Source: Treponema sp. (GTDB lineage: Bacteria; Spirochaetota; Spirochaetia; Treponematales; Treponemataceae). Taken from it: a stretch of DNA of 5,730 nt. The stretch is from positions 1 through 5,730 of the forward strand of contig JAEDGP010000100.1 of assembly GCA_016297405.1 (NCBI GenBank). The letters are read 5' to 3'. Shown here piece after piece: positions 1-5,713 of the stretch (position 1 is its first letter; each line of letters begins with the position of its first letter). Position numbers and translations under genes: made by a program. Below the pieces are notes generated by a model, which was not told the origin of the DNA, did not search any database, and worked only from the letters and a program-made list of their open reading frames with translations.

Positions 1-135
1 CAATAAGTAATGAGTGTAGCGCTCATTGAGCCCTTCGACAGGCTCAGGAACCACCAGTCGAAATGACTGCTACACTAAATGTGGTGGTTTCGATAAACTC
101 AACCACCGTAATGCAAACTTATTGGACAGCCTCTT
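1..135. repeat. MITE-like repeat element, left copy (5' edge cut off by the window)
   Basis: The element is non-coding and rich in hairpins. Its right end (117-135) is the reverse complement of AAGAGGCTGTCCAATAAGT. The window opens with CAATAAGT (1-8), which matches the inner part of that same end in the opposite direction, so the complete element probably starts about 11 bases before the window with an inverted terminal repeat. Inside are three hairpins: AGTGTAGC (13-20) with GCTACACT (69-76); TGAGCC (27-32) with GGCTCA (41-46); and GGTGGTT (83-89) with AACCACC (101-107). Short terminal inverted repeats, no ORF, a size near 145 bp and a second copy at the other end of the window fit a miniature inverted-repeat element or an intergenic palindromic repeat. 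The identity of the left terminus is inferred from only 8 visible bases. Confidence 0.65.
81..135 (-). repeat. 55-bp inverted repeat, copy 1
   Basis: This stretch is a perfect 55/55 reverse complement of 5659-5713, judged by base-by-base reading. The match stops sharply on both sides: A versus G after the inner CCACCAC, and C versus A outside AAGAGG. The strand is given so that both copies read AAGAGGCTGTCC first. In that sense this copy starts 67 bases beyond the amylase stop codon. It contains the 7-bp hairpin GGTGGTT/AACCACC with an 11-base loop. The direction matches the preceding gene, as it does for the other copies. Confidence 0.9.
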
Positions 136-168
136 GTTTTTTTTGGGGGCATCATCCCTGTATTAATG

Positions 169-200
169 GCGCAGACAAACACTTTCATCTGCGCTTTCTT
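169..200. terminator. stem-loop beyond the amylase stop codon, possible terminator
   Basis: GCGCAGA (169-175) pairs perfectly with TCTGCGC (188-194) around a 12-base loop. Read on the plus strand it is followed by a T-rich run (TTTCTTTTTATTT), the usual form of an intrinsic terminator for a transcript entering from the left. Read on the minus strand it lies 7 bases after the amylase stop codon but lacks a U tract on its 3' side, so for the amylase mRNA it may only be a 3'-end-protecting hairpin. The long loop makes a strong terminator less certain. Confidence 0.45.
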
Positions 201-201
201 T

Positions 202-1764
202 TTATTTATCTGGCTGGATAAACATTGTACCAAAAGCTGGCACTGTCACCTTTGATTCAGTAGCTTCATCAGTCAAAAGATCTACGCCAGCTTTACCAAC
301 ATCAAACTTTTTTTCAGTTGCAGAATAATTCAAAAGCACATAGACTACATCATCTCCAGATTTGTCTGTCTTTTTACAGGCAAAGAAATCACCTTTCATC
401 ACAAGTTTTGTAGTATAACCATTCCACAAAGCTTCATGCTCGCTTCTTACCTTCATAAGCTTTGAAGTAAAATCCACAAGCTCTTTTTCTGTTGATGAAA
501 AACCTGTTATTTTTCCTGTAGAACGAGAACTATTATCCATTGCAGCACCATTACTGAAGAACTTAAAGTTTTCACCAGGAGCAGAAATTCCTGTTGTTGC
601 ACCCCATTCATCACCGTAATACAAAGTGATTGGACCTGTGTAACCTGCAAGGATGGCAAGACCAACTTTTGTTCGTTCCACAAAATTATTATTTCCATGT
701 TTCCATGTCAAAAGATCACCAAAGCGAACCACATCATGATTCGTTATAAAGAGATTTGGCAGGTAGCTATCGGAATGTTCATAACCTTTCAAAAGGTAAT
801 CAGAATAGATGTTATTCACAGATTCGGCAAAATCCAAAGTATACGAATTCCATTCCTCGCGAGCAATGGAATTTACGATTTTGTATCTGGAAGGAAAATC
901 AAAGCAGGAATTAAGTCCATGCCCTTCTACAACCTGTACCTGAATTGTAGACGCACTTCCCTGCCAGTCTTCGCCAACCATGTAGCCCAATGTGCCCCAT
1001 TCTTCGCCGGCAGCAGCATTTTCAGCACAAACAGATTTTACGGCTGCACGGATTTCCTTCCAGTAATTGTGGCCACCTGTATAAGTTCCATTCCCAGAAG
1101 CTCCAGCCTGATAACACTGATCAAGACGCCAGCCGTCAATTTTATATTCTTTTATCCAATAGGTTGCAACTTCCTTAAAGAACTCAAGGCTTTGTGGATA
1201 ATCACATCCAGCAGACTGCCCGTGACTACGAACTGGCAGGTTTCCGTTTGGCGACTTTTTTACACCTTTTGCATTCCAATGACCAAAAACACCATCAAGA
1301 ATCACATAGATTCCTTTTTCATGACATTTTGTTACAAGCTCCTGAAACTTTTCTTTTGTGCCGAATTTTGGGTCAATGTTAAAAAAGTCATATGCATAAT
1401 ATCCGGTAGAATCCAATTTTTCATCACCGCTATTTCCAGAAGAAGAATCAAAGATTGGTGTCATCCAGATGGCATTGCAATTAAGACTTTCAATATAATC
1501 CAAAGAATTAATGATGCCCTGCAGATCTCCGCATGTCAAAGCATCATTTGGTCCCCAGGCTTTTGAATAACCAATGTTATGATCTCCATCCTGAAAGCAT
1601 GAAACCATAATCTGAAAAATCCGAAGATTTGCACACTCCCTGGCATTTCCTTCATAAGGTTCGAACCCTTTCAATTTTCCGCCCATTCCACAGGCGGTAA
1701 GGGATAACATCAAGGCTGCAAAAGCAACAAAAACCACTCCACGAACTCTTCTTTTAAACAACAT
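202..1764 (-). CDS. secreted GH13 alpha-amylase lipoprotein
   Basis: This 520-residue protein is predicted to hydrolyse alpha-1,4-glucans such as starch or maltodextrin outside the cytoplasm. The N-terminus has a basic segment (KRRVR), a hydrophobic core and a lipobox LTAC, giving a lipidated Cys25. A GH13 TIM barrel follows. Region I is DGVFGH (157-162); region II GWRLD holds the nucleophile Asp215; region III VGED holds the acid/base Glu265; region IV TNHD holds Asp344. A short C-terminal beta domain follows from about residue 420. The catalytic triad is intact, but the Asn usual in region I (DxxxNH) is Gly161, so calcium binding may differ. I chose the ATG at 1764 because it has a GAGG ribosome binding site 5 bases upstream and exposes a clean signal peptide; a TTG at 1848 would add 28 residues in front of it. 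It lies downstream of the phosphofructokinase gene on the same strand, with a 164-bp gap. The family is secure; the exact GH13 subfamily and substrate are not. Confidence 0.88.
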   Translation of the reverse strand: MLFKRRVRGVVFVAFAALMLSLTACGMGGKLKGFEPYEGNARECANLRIFQIMVSCFQDGDHNIGYSKAWGPNDALTCGDLQGIINSLDYIESLNCNAIWMTPIFDSSSGNSGDEKLDSTGYYAYDFFNIDPKFGTKEKFQELVTKCHEKGIYVILDGVFGHWNAKGVKKSPNGNLPVRSHGQSAGCDYPQSLEFFKEVATYWIKEYKIDGWRLDQCYQAGASGNGTYTGGHNYWKEIRAAVKSVCAENAAAGEEWGTLGYMVGEDWQGSASTIQVQVVEGHGLNSCFDFPSRYKIVNSIAREEWNSYTLDFAESVNNIYSDYLLKGYEHSDSYLPNLFITNHDVVRFGDLLTWKHGNNNFVERTKVGLAILAGYTGPITLYYGDEWGATTGISAPGENFKFFSNGAAMDNSSRSTGKITGFSSTEKELVDFTSKLMKVRSEHEALWNGYTTKLVMKGDFFACKKTDKSGDDVVYVLLNYSATEKKFDVGKAGVDLLTDEATESKVTVPAFGTMFIQPDK

Positions 1765-1769
1765 AAGAA

Positions 1770-1773
1770 CCTC
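1770..1773 (-). promoter_or_regulatory. ribosome binding site that fixes the amylase start
   Basis: Read on the minus strand, GTGAGG ends 5 bases before the ATG at 1764. The alternative upstream TTG start at 1848 would place non-signal-like residues before the lipoprotein leader, so this site decides the start. Confidence 0.6.
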
Positions 1774-1787
1774 ACAAATAAAAAAAT

Positions 1788-1902
1788 GGCTGTCTGCAAG
1801 TTTTCCCACAAACCGAAAATTGAACTTATAGGAAAGAGCATCATTCAAAACATAGTGTCTTAGACTAAATCAATCTCCGCAGGTTAAACTTTACAAACAG
1901 CC
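1788..1902 (-). repeat. probable decayed copy of the MITE-like repeat
   Basis: On the minus strand, reading down from 1902, the sequence GGCTGT-N5-AAGTTT matches the end of the intact repeat with identical spacing. An ungapped alignment of about 42 bases continuing inward gives roughly 27 identities, including a shared TTGA. At the other side, 1788-1803 reads GGCTGT-N4-AAGTTT on the plus strand, an inverted partner differing by one gap and a few changes. The pair encloses about 115 bp, near the predicted size of the left element. It fills most of the gap between the phosphofructokinase stop and the amylase ribosome binding site, and no ORF lies within it. Homology is inferred by eye from a degenerate match. 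Confidence 0.45.
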
Positions 1903-1928
1903 TTTTTCTGACTTTATTTCAAAAAAAA

Positions 1929-3338
1929 TTATTTCTTTACTTTTTCGCTTGGCTTCATTTTTGCTTCAGCCAGCATCTGCTGCATTCTTGCTTTTGCAAC
2001 CGCAACATCGTTTACCATAAGAATTGGCTGACCTGTTGCATCAAGTGTATCACGCCACAAAGCTCCTTCTGGATCAACTGCATTGCGATGTGCTGTAGCA
2101 GCAGCGATTGGAATGTGAACGAACTTGTCATGAACAAGACCAATTACAATCTTTGTTTTACCAGCCATAGCAGCATGAACGGCATTGTTTCCAAGACGTT
2201 CACAATAGATAGAATCAGAAGCAGTTGTAACAGAAGCACGAATCTGGTAGCTAGGATCGATATACTTCAATTCAATTGGGAAATTTTTGCCCTTGAAATA
2301 CTTTTTAATTTCATCACGAAGGAACACGCCAATATCAGCAAGACGAATGTTACCAGAAGCATCAGTCTGATTTGTTTTTTCCATAAGCTCCTGACCAGCA
2401 CCTTCTGCAACAATAATTACAGCATGATGATGTTCACGAAGACGGTCTTCAAGATGTGCAAGAAGACCATTTGGACCTTCCAGATCAAATGGAACTTCAG
2501 GAATAAGACAGAAGTTTGCTTCATGGCTTGCAAGAGCTGCTGCTGTTGCAATAAATCCAGATTCGCGACCCATAAGCTTTACCAGACCAATACCGTTGAT
2601 CTGGGAAACAGCTTCCATGTGAACAGCGGCAACAGATTCCTTTGCTCTCTGAACAGCAGTTTCAAAACCAAATGAACGGTCAATGAACTGAAGGTCATTA
2701 TCTACAGTTTTTGGAATACCAACTACAGCACACTTAAGACCGCGCTTTTCTACTTCCATAGAAATATCCAAAGAACCACGCTGAGTTCCATCACCACCGA
2801 TGATGAACATCATGTTGATTCCCATCTTTTCGATTGTATCAACGATTTCTGTAACGCGCTGACCACCGCCGCGGCTTGTTCCAATAAAAGAACCGCCGAT
2901 TTTGTGGATCTCATCTACCTTTGCAGGTGTAAGTTCAACTGTTTCGTATCCTTCTTCAGGGAAGAATCCGTGATAACCAAACTGGAAGCCGCGGATATTG
3001 CGAACACCATAACGGTTCCACAAACAGCGAACAACAGCACGAATAACATCATTCAAACCAGGGCAAAGTCCACCACAAGTACAGATTCCAGCTTTTACAT
3101 CTTTTGGATCGAAATAAATATATTCTCTTGGTCCGGCTTTCTGCATAAGATTTGAAGAATCCTGTGCATCAACCTTTGAAACATCATAAACATTGACTTT
3201 ATTTCGTACAAATGAATCGTCGCGAACATAATTTGCGCTGCAGTCTCCTACAACGGTTGACAATTCAATTGGGGATTTTACTTTACAAGGTCCCAAAGTA
3301 GAAACGGTAAAGTCATATTTTTCTTCATTATTAGCCAT
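1929..3338 (-). CDS. pfkA: 6-phosphofructokinase, long plant-like type, probably ATP-dependent
   Basis: This 469-residue cytoplasmic enzyme is predicted to phosphorylate fructose 6-phosphate to fructose 1,6-bisphosphate in glycolysis. Visible motifs are AGPRE (69-73), the nucleotide-binding CTCGGLCPGLND (86-97), GTSRGGG (153-159), GGDGT (181-185), PKTVDND (209-215) with the catalytic base Asp213, MGRESG (256-261), AEGAGQE (311-317) and the sugar-phosphate segment PSYQIR (362-367). About 80 residues precede the core, so the chain is longer than the roughly 320-residue E. coli PfkA and resembles plant and spirochete long-form enzymes. Gly184 in GGDGT is the residue of ATP users (PPi enzymes have Asp), while Lys210 is the PPi-type residue. 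This mixed pair also occurs in ATP-dependent plant-type and trypanosome enzymes, so ATP is the better prediction, but the donor is not proven. The start ATG has AGGAG 6 bases upstream. The gene is divergent from lemA. Confidence 0.92.
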   Translation of the reverse strand: MANNEEKYDFTVSTLGPCKVKSPIELSTVVGDCSANYVRDDSFVRNKVNVYDVSKVDAQDSSNLMQKAGPREYIYFDPKDVKAGICTCGGLCPGLNDVIRAVVRCLWNRYGVRNIRGFQFGYHGFFPEEGYETVELTPAKVDEIHKIGGSFIGTSRGGGQRVTEIVDTIEKMGINMMFIIGGDGTQRGSLDISMEVEKRGLKCAVVGIPKTVDNDLQFIDRSFGFETAVQRAKESVAAVHMEAVSQINGIGLVKLMGRESGFIATAAALASHEANFCLIPEVPFDLEGPNGLLAHLEDRLREHHHAVIIVAEGAGQELMEKTNQTDASGNIRLADIGVFLRDEIKKYFKGKNFPIELKYIDPSYQIRASVTTASDSIYCERLGNNAVHAAMAGKTKIVIGLVHDKFVHIPIAAATAHRNAVDPEGALWRDTLDATGQPILMVNDVAVAKARMQQMLAEAKMKPSEKVKK

Positions 3339-3344
3339 TGTCAG

Positions 3345-3349
3345 CTCCT
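3345..3349 (-). promoter_or_regulatory. ribosome binding site of the phosphofructokinase gene
   Basis: AGGAG on the minus strand is 6 bases before the ATG at 3338. It lies directly beside the inverted repeat at 3350-3372, so anything bound to that repeat, or an RNA hairpin formed by it, would sit next to the ribosome site. Confidence 0.75.
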
Positions 3350-3372
3350 ATAGTATATCATTTCAATACTAT
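3350..3372. promoter_or_regulatory. operator-like inverted repeat in front of the phosphofructokinase gene
   Basis: ATAGTAT (3350-3356) and ATACTAT (3366-3372) form a perfect 7-bp inverted repeat with a 9-base spacer. The far arm covers the candidate -10 box of the minus-strand promoter, and the near arm touches the ribosome binding site. The 16-base centre-to-centre spacing would suit a dimeric regulator. The arms are AT-rich, so a chance palindrome is possible. Confidence 0.4.
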
Positions 3373-3394
3373 CGAATAATCAACTATTTTTCAA
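3366..3394 (-). promoter_or_regulatory. candidate sigma70-type promoter for the phosphofructokinase gene
   Basis: On the minus strand, TTGAAA (3389-3394) is followed after exactly 17 bases by TAGTAT (3366-3371). That is 5/6 and 4/6 to the TTGACA/TATAAT consensus. Transcription would start near 3359, leaving a short leader with a complete ribosome binding site. A nearer TATACT was not used because it would remove the Shine-Dalgarno sequence from the RNA. Confidence 0.45.
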
Positions 3395-3519
3395 TTATTT
3401 TCCCATTGGAAATTACTGATATTGAAGATATTTTATATACACTTAATTTCTTACTTGCCCAAAAGTTATATGGATATTATTTTATAGATATAAACTCACA
3501 ATTATACAGGAGAAAAAAA
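3395..3519 (+). promoter_or_regulatory. AT-rich leader of the lemA operon with ribosome binding site
   Basis: This is the plus-strand half of the divergent intergenic region. It ends with AGGAG (3508-3512) 7 bases before the ATG at 3520, a strong site that fixes the lemA start. A promoter must lie here, but no box pair is convincing; TTGCCC (3455-3460), 17 bases, TATTTT (3478-3483) is the best weak match. An in-frame ATG at 3406 would add 38 residues ahead of the membrane anchor and lacks a ribosome binding site, so I treat this stretch as untranslated. Confidence 0.5.
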
Positions 3520-4140
3520 ATGACAGAAAAGACAGCAAAAACATTAAAAAAAGTCGGAATTCCATTGATTATCATTCTGGTAGTATTTGGAATGCTTTAT
3601 TCCTGCACCGCAGGAAAATACAACAAATTCGTTTCGCTTAGAGAAGATGTAGACAGCAAGTGGGCTCAGGTAGAAAACGTTTATCAGACCCGTTATGACC
3701 TGATTCCAAATCTTGTGAATACAGTAAAAGGCGCTGCCGGACATGAAGAAAAAGTATTTACCGAAGTTGCCGAAGCCAGATCAAAAGCTGGTGGTGTAAT
3801 TCAGCTTAGCGCAGAAGATCTGGAAGATGAAGAAAAACTGGCAAGATTCCAGAAAGCACAGGATTCTCTGGGAGGGGCATTGCAGCGACTTCTTTCTGTA
3901 AGCGAAAACTACCCTTCACTTCAGACAAATCAGAACTTTCTTGCTTTGCAGGATGAACTTGCAGCTATCGAAAACAACATCAAAATTGAACGCCGCAGAT
4001 ACAACGAAACTGCAAAAACATACAACACACAGATTCAGCTTTTCCCAGGAAACTTCATTGCAAACATGAGCGGATTCAGACCAAAGGCTTATTTTAAAGC
4101 AGCCGAAGAAGCCCAATCTGCACCAAAAGTAGAATTCTAG
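3520..4140 (+). CDS. lemA: LemA family envelope protein
   Basis: This 206-residue protein has the full LemA signature. A basic N-terminus (residues 1-11) and a hydrophobic helix (12-28) anchor it. A long, mostly helical domain follows with KWAQVENVYQTRYDLIPNLV (47-66), SENYPSLQTNQNFLALQDEL (128-147), a helix that includes YNETAKTYN (161-169) and the FPGNFIA turn (175-181). The helix ends in LYSC, so Cys29 could be a spirochete-type lipidation site instead of the anchor being a simple signal anchor; both readings put the domain outside the cytoplasm. The length is near the family norm. LemA function is not settled biochemically. Its repeated pairing with TPM-domain genes, as here, suggests one envelope complex. 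It is the first gene of a three-gene operon, 35 bp before the next gene. Confidence 0.92.
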   Translation: MTEKTAKTLKKVGIPLIIILVVFGMLYSCTAGKYNKFVSLREDVDSKWAQVENVYQTRYDLIPNLVNTVKGAAGHEEKVFTEVAEARSKAGGVIQLSAEDLEDEEKLARFQKAQDSLGGALQRLLSVSENYPSLQTNQNFLALQDELAAIENNIKIERRRYNETAKTYNTQIQLFPGNFIANMSGFRPKAYFKAAEEAQSAPKVEF

Positions 4141-4175
4141 ACATTACATCAATCTTTATATATAGAAGGTTTTAG

Positions 4176-4877
4176 ATGAACACAAAAAGCATGATCAAGA
4201 AAATCAAGCTGAATGACGAAAGTTTCAGATTGATAAAAGAAGAAGTAGCAAAACAGGAATTACGATCCACAGGAGAAATCGCTTTGGCAATCACTCCTGA
4301 AAGCAATGATTATTCATTTTGGGAACTTATTGCATCAACCTACCTTTCCTCCGTCACTTTCATCATCATGCTCTTTAACGCATCCAAAATCACAAGATTT
4401 TGCCAGTCACTTTCCTGGGATAATCAAGACTGGTATGTGCCAGCTTTTTTTGGAATCATCATGATTCTTGTTCTTTTAGTTGGATTTTGGATTTCAAACA
4501 TTCCTGCCATAGACCGCTTCATAATCCCAAAACAGGTGCAGCACAAATTCGTAACAGCCAGAGCTTTTCAGCATTTTGCACAATCGGGGGTTTACGAAAC
4601 AAAAGAACACACCGGCATTTTGATTTTTGTTTCGTATCTTGAACATCAGGTAAGAATCATTGCCGATTCAGGAATTTCTGCAAAAGTGCCACAGGATTTA
4701 TGGAATCTTATAGCCGACGATTTGGCTTCAAATCTAAAGGAAAACAATGTTACCGAAGGTTTCATTCAGGCTGTTCAAAAATGCGGTGATCTTCTGGCCG
4801 AAAATTTTCCGCCCCATGAAGAAAACCCAAATGAATTACCAGATGGACTTGTAATTCTTGGAGGAAGCAATGAATAA
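4176..4877 (+). CDS. membrane TPM-domain protein, split-domain type (COG3762-like)
   Basis: This 233-residue protein resembles the membrane TPM proteins that accompany LemA. The TPM fold appears in two parts. The first strand segment (RSTGEIALAI, 30-39) is followed by two membrane helices (about 48-67 and 89-108). The rest follows: KEHTGILIFVSYLEHQVRIIADSGI (143-167), an IADDL helix, a KCGDLLAENFPP segment (202-213) and the characteristic end NELPDGLVIL (219-228). There is no signal peptide; helix 1 probably inserts the chain, giving both termini the same side. The start ATG has GAAGG 6 bases upstream, a weaker site than those of its neighbours; a second in-frame Met at residue 6 is possible. 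It overlaps the next gene by 8 bp. Its molecular activity is unknown; some TPM proteins of plants have reported phosphatase activity, which should not be assumed here. Confidence 0.8.
   Translation: MNTKSMIKKIKLNDESFRLIKEEVAKQELRSTGEIALAITPESNDYSFWELIASTYLSSVTFIIMLFNASKITRFCQSLSWDNQDWYVPAFFGIIMILVLLVGFWISNIPAIDRFIIPKQVQHKFVTARAFQHFAQSGVYETKEHTGILIFVSYLEHQVRIIADSGISAKVPQDLWNLIADDLASNLKENNVTEGFIQAVQKCGDLLAENFPPHEENPNELPDGLVILGGSNE
4860..4864 (+). promoter_or_regulatory. ribosome binding site inside the upstream gene, for the last operon gene
   Basis: GGAGG lies within the last codons of the membrane TPM gene and 5 bases before the ATG at 4870. It rules out the TTG at 4858 as the start and, with the 8-bp overlap, points to translational coupling of the two genes. 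Confidence 0.7.
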
Positions 4878-5643
4878 AAAGTTTTTTACAGCAATTTTTC
4901 TCTTCATGGTAACCGCAAGTATTTTTGCCCTAAAGGTTCCAAAACTGCAAGGCAGAGTAAATGACCACGCCGGTTTAATGAGTCTTAACGACAAGGCAGC
5001 TGTAGAAAAATACCTTGAAGATTTGGAAACCACCACTTCAATTCAAATTGCAGTTCTGACAGTTCCGTCTTTGGAAGACGAAAATCTTGAAGATTTTACA
5101 ATACGAGTCTGCGAAGAATGGAAGCTTGGACAAAAAGACAAGGACAACGGCGCGCTGCTCTTTGTGGCATTCAAAGAAAAGAAAATCCGCATTGAAGTTG
5201 GATATGGACTGGAAGAAAAGCTGACCGCAACAAAATGCGGCATCATAATCAGAAACATACTCAAACCGCAATTCATGATGGGAAAATATTCCGATGGCCT
5301 TGTTGAAGCTGCACAGACAATGGGCGGAATTGCCAGCGACAACGCTGAATTAATTTCAAAAAAAATGGAAAAACGCAGCTCTGATGGCGTTTCAAATGCC
5401 CTAAAAGGCATTGTCATAATGTTTCTGTGGTTCGTATTCTGCTCCTGTCTGGCCAGCGGCAAAAAGAACCATTTTTTGCCATGGATCATATTTTCAAGTG
5501 CATACCGCTCAAGCCACCGCGGAACTTCCGACCGCATCTTTAGAGGGCCAGACCACTTTGGCGGAAGCGGCGGATTTGGAGGCGGCGGCTTTAGCGGTGG
5601 CGGTGGCGGCTTTGGCGGCGGCGGCGCTTCAGGCGGCTGGTAA
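4870..5643 (+). CDS. secreted, membrane-anchored TPM-domain protein with glycine-rich tail (YgcG-like)
   Basis: This 257-residue protein begins with a signal peptide (1-20, ending SIFA) and a TPM domain from about 28 to 155. Family motifs are VNDHAGLMS (30-38), IQIAVLTVPSLED (58-70), KLGQKDKDNGALLFVA (85-100), IRIEVGYGLEEKLTA (106-120) and FMMGKYSDGL (135-144). A membrane helix follows (about 178-195), then a short basic segment and a tail (231-257) with 19 glycines in 27 residues, ending SGGW. This order is typical of YgcG-type TPM proteins, and puts the TPM domain outside the cytoplasm with the glycine tail on the cytoplasmic side. Its ATG overlaps the upstream stop as ATGAATAA. The tight coupling with a second TPM protein and LemA suggests the three act together. 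The precise function is unknown. Confidence 0.88.
   Translation: MNKKFFTAIFLFMVTASIFALKVPKLQGRVNDHAGLMSLNDKAAVEKYLEDLETTTSIQIAVLTVPSLEDENLEDFTIRVCEEWKLGQKDKDNGALLFVAFKEKKIRIEVGYGLEEKLTATKCGIIIRNILKPQFMMGKYSDGLVEAAQTMGGIASDNAELISKKMEKRSSDGVSNALKGIVIMFLWFVFCSCLASGKKNHFLPWIIFSSAYRSSHRGTSDRIFRGPDHFGGSGGFGGGGFSGGGGGFGGGGASGGW
5560..5640 (+). repeat. GGC/GGT/GGA codon run encoding the glycine tail
   Basis: Near-repeats of GGCGGCGGCTTT, with GGTGGCGGT variants, encode the glycine-rich C-terminus of the last TPM protein. The GC content jumps well above that of the AT-rich surroundings. Such tracts can change length by replication slippage. The antisense strand gives a proline-rich ORF only because of this run. 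Confidence 0.75.
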
Positions 5644-5658
5644 AAACTGCATTTTAAA

Positions 5659-5713
5659 AAGAGGCTGTCCAATAAGTTTGCATTACGGTGGTTGAGTTTA
5701 TCGAAACCACCAC
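5659..5713 (+). repeat. 55-bp inverted repeat, copy 2 (start of a right-hand element)
   Basis: This is the perfect reverse complement of 81-135. It begins 15 bases after the stop codon of the TPM operon and contains the hairpin GGTGGTT (5687-5693)/AACCACC (5705-5711). After 5713 the sequence no longer follows the left element (GGTTGGAGCGAGGG), and the window ends before the far terminus, so the element's full extent is unseen. No poly-T terminator lies between the stop codon and this repeat. Confidence 0.9.

Noticed and set aside
1..135. CRISPR array or tRNA in the left repeat
   Set aside because: The repeats are inverted and unevenly spaced with different arms, and no cloverleaf or anticodon arm can be drawn.
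697..1566. Plus-strand 289-residue ORF antisense to the amylase
   Set aside because: It lies wholly inside the amylase gene, has no ribosome binding site or recognisable motif, and its composition is that of a frame shadow.
1765..1928. Promoter for the amylase gene
   Set aside because: TATAAG (minus strand, near 1825-1830) is a possible -10, but the base run 17 bases upstream (ATGTTT) is a poor -35, so no promoter was annotated. Read-through from the phosphofructokinase gene remains possible.
2088..2675. Plus-strand 195-residue ORF antisense to the phosphofructokinase
   Set aside because: It is rich in Cys, Asn and Ser as expected from the complement of the coding frame, and no domain or start signal is visible.
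5043..5672. Minus-strand proline-rich 209-residue ORF
   Set aside because: The proline run is the complement of the glycine tail, and the frame runs through the 3' repeat region without a start signal of its own.
5498..5695. Plus-strand Ala-rich 65-residue ORF in the second frame of the glycine tail
   Set aside because: It is a product of the GGC repeat read out of frame and it extends into the inverted repeat.
81..5713. Composite transposon bounded by the 55-bp repeats
   Set aside because: No transposase or integrase lies inside, the genes are ordinary chromosomal ones, and the repeats are better explained as separate small elements after gene ends.
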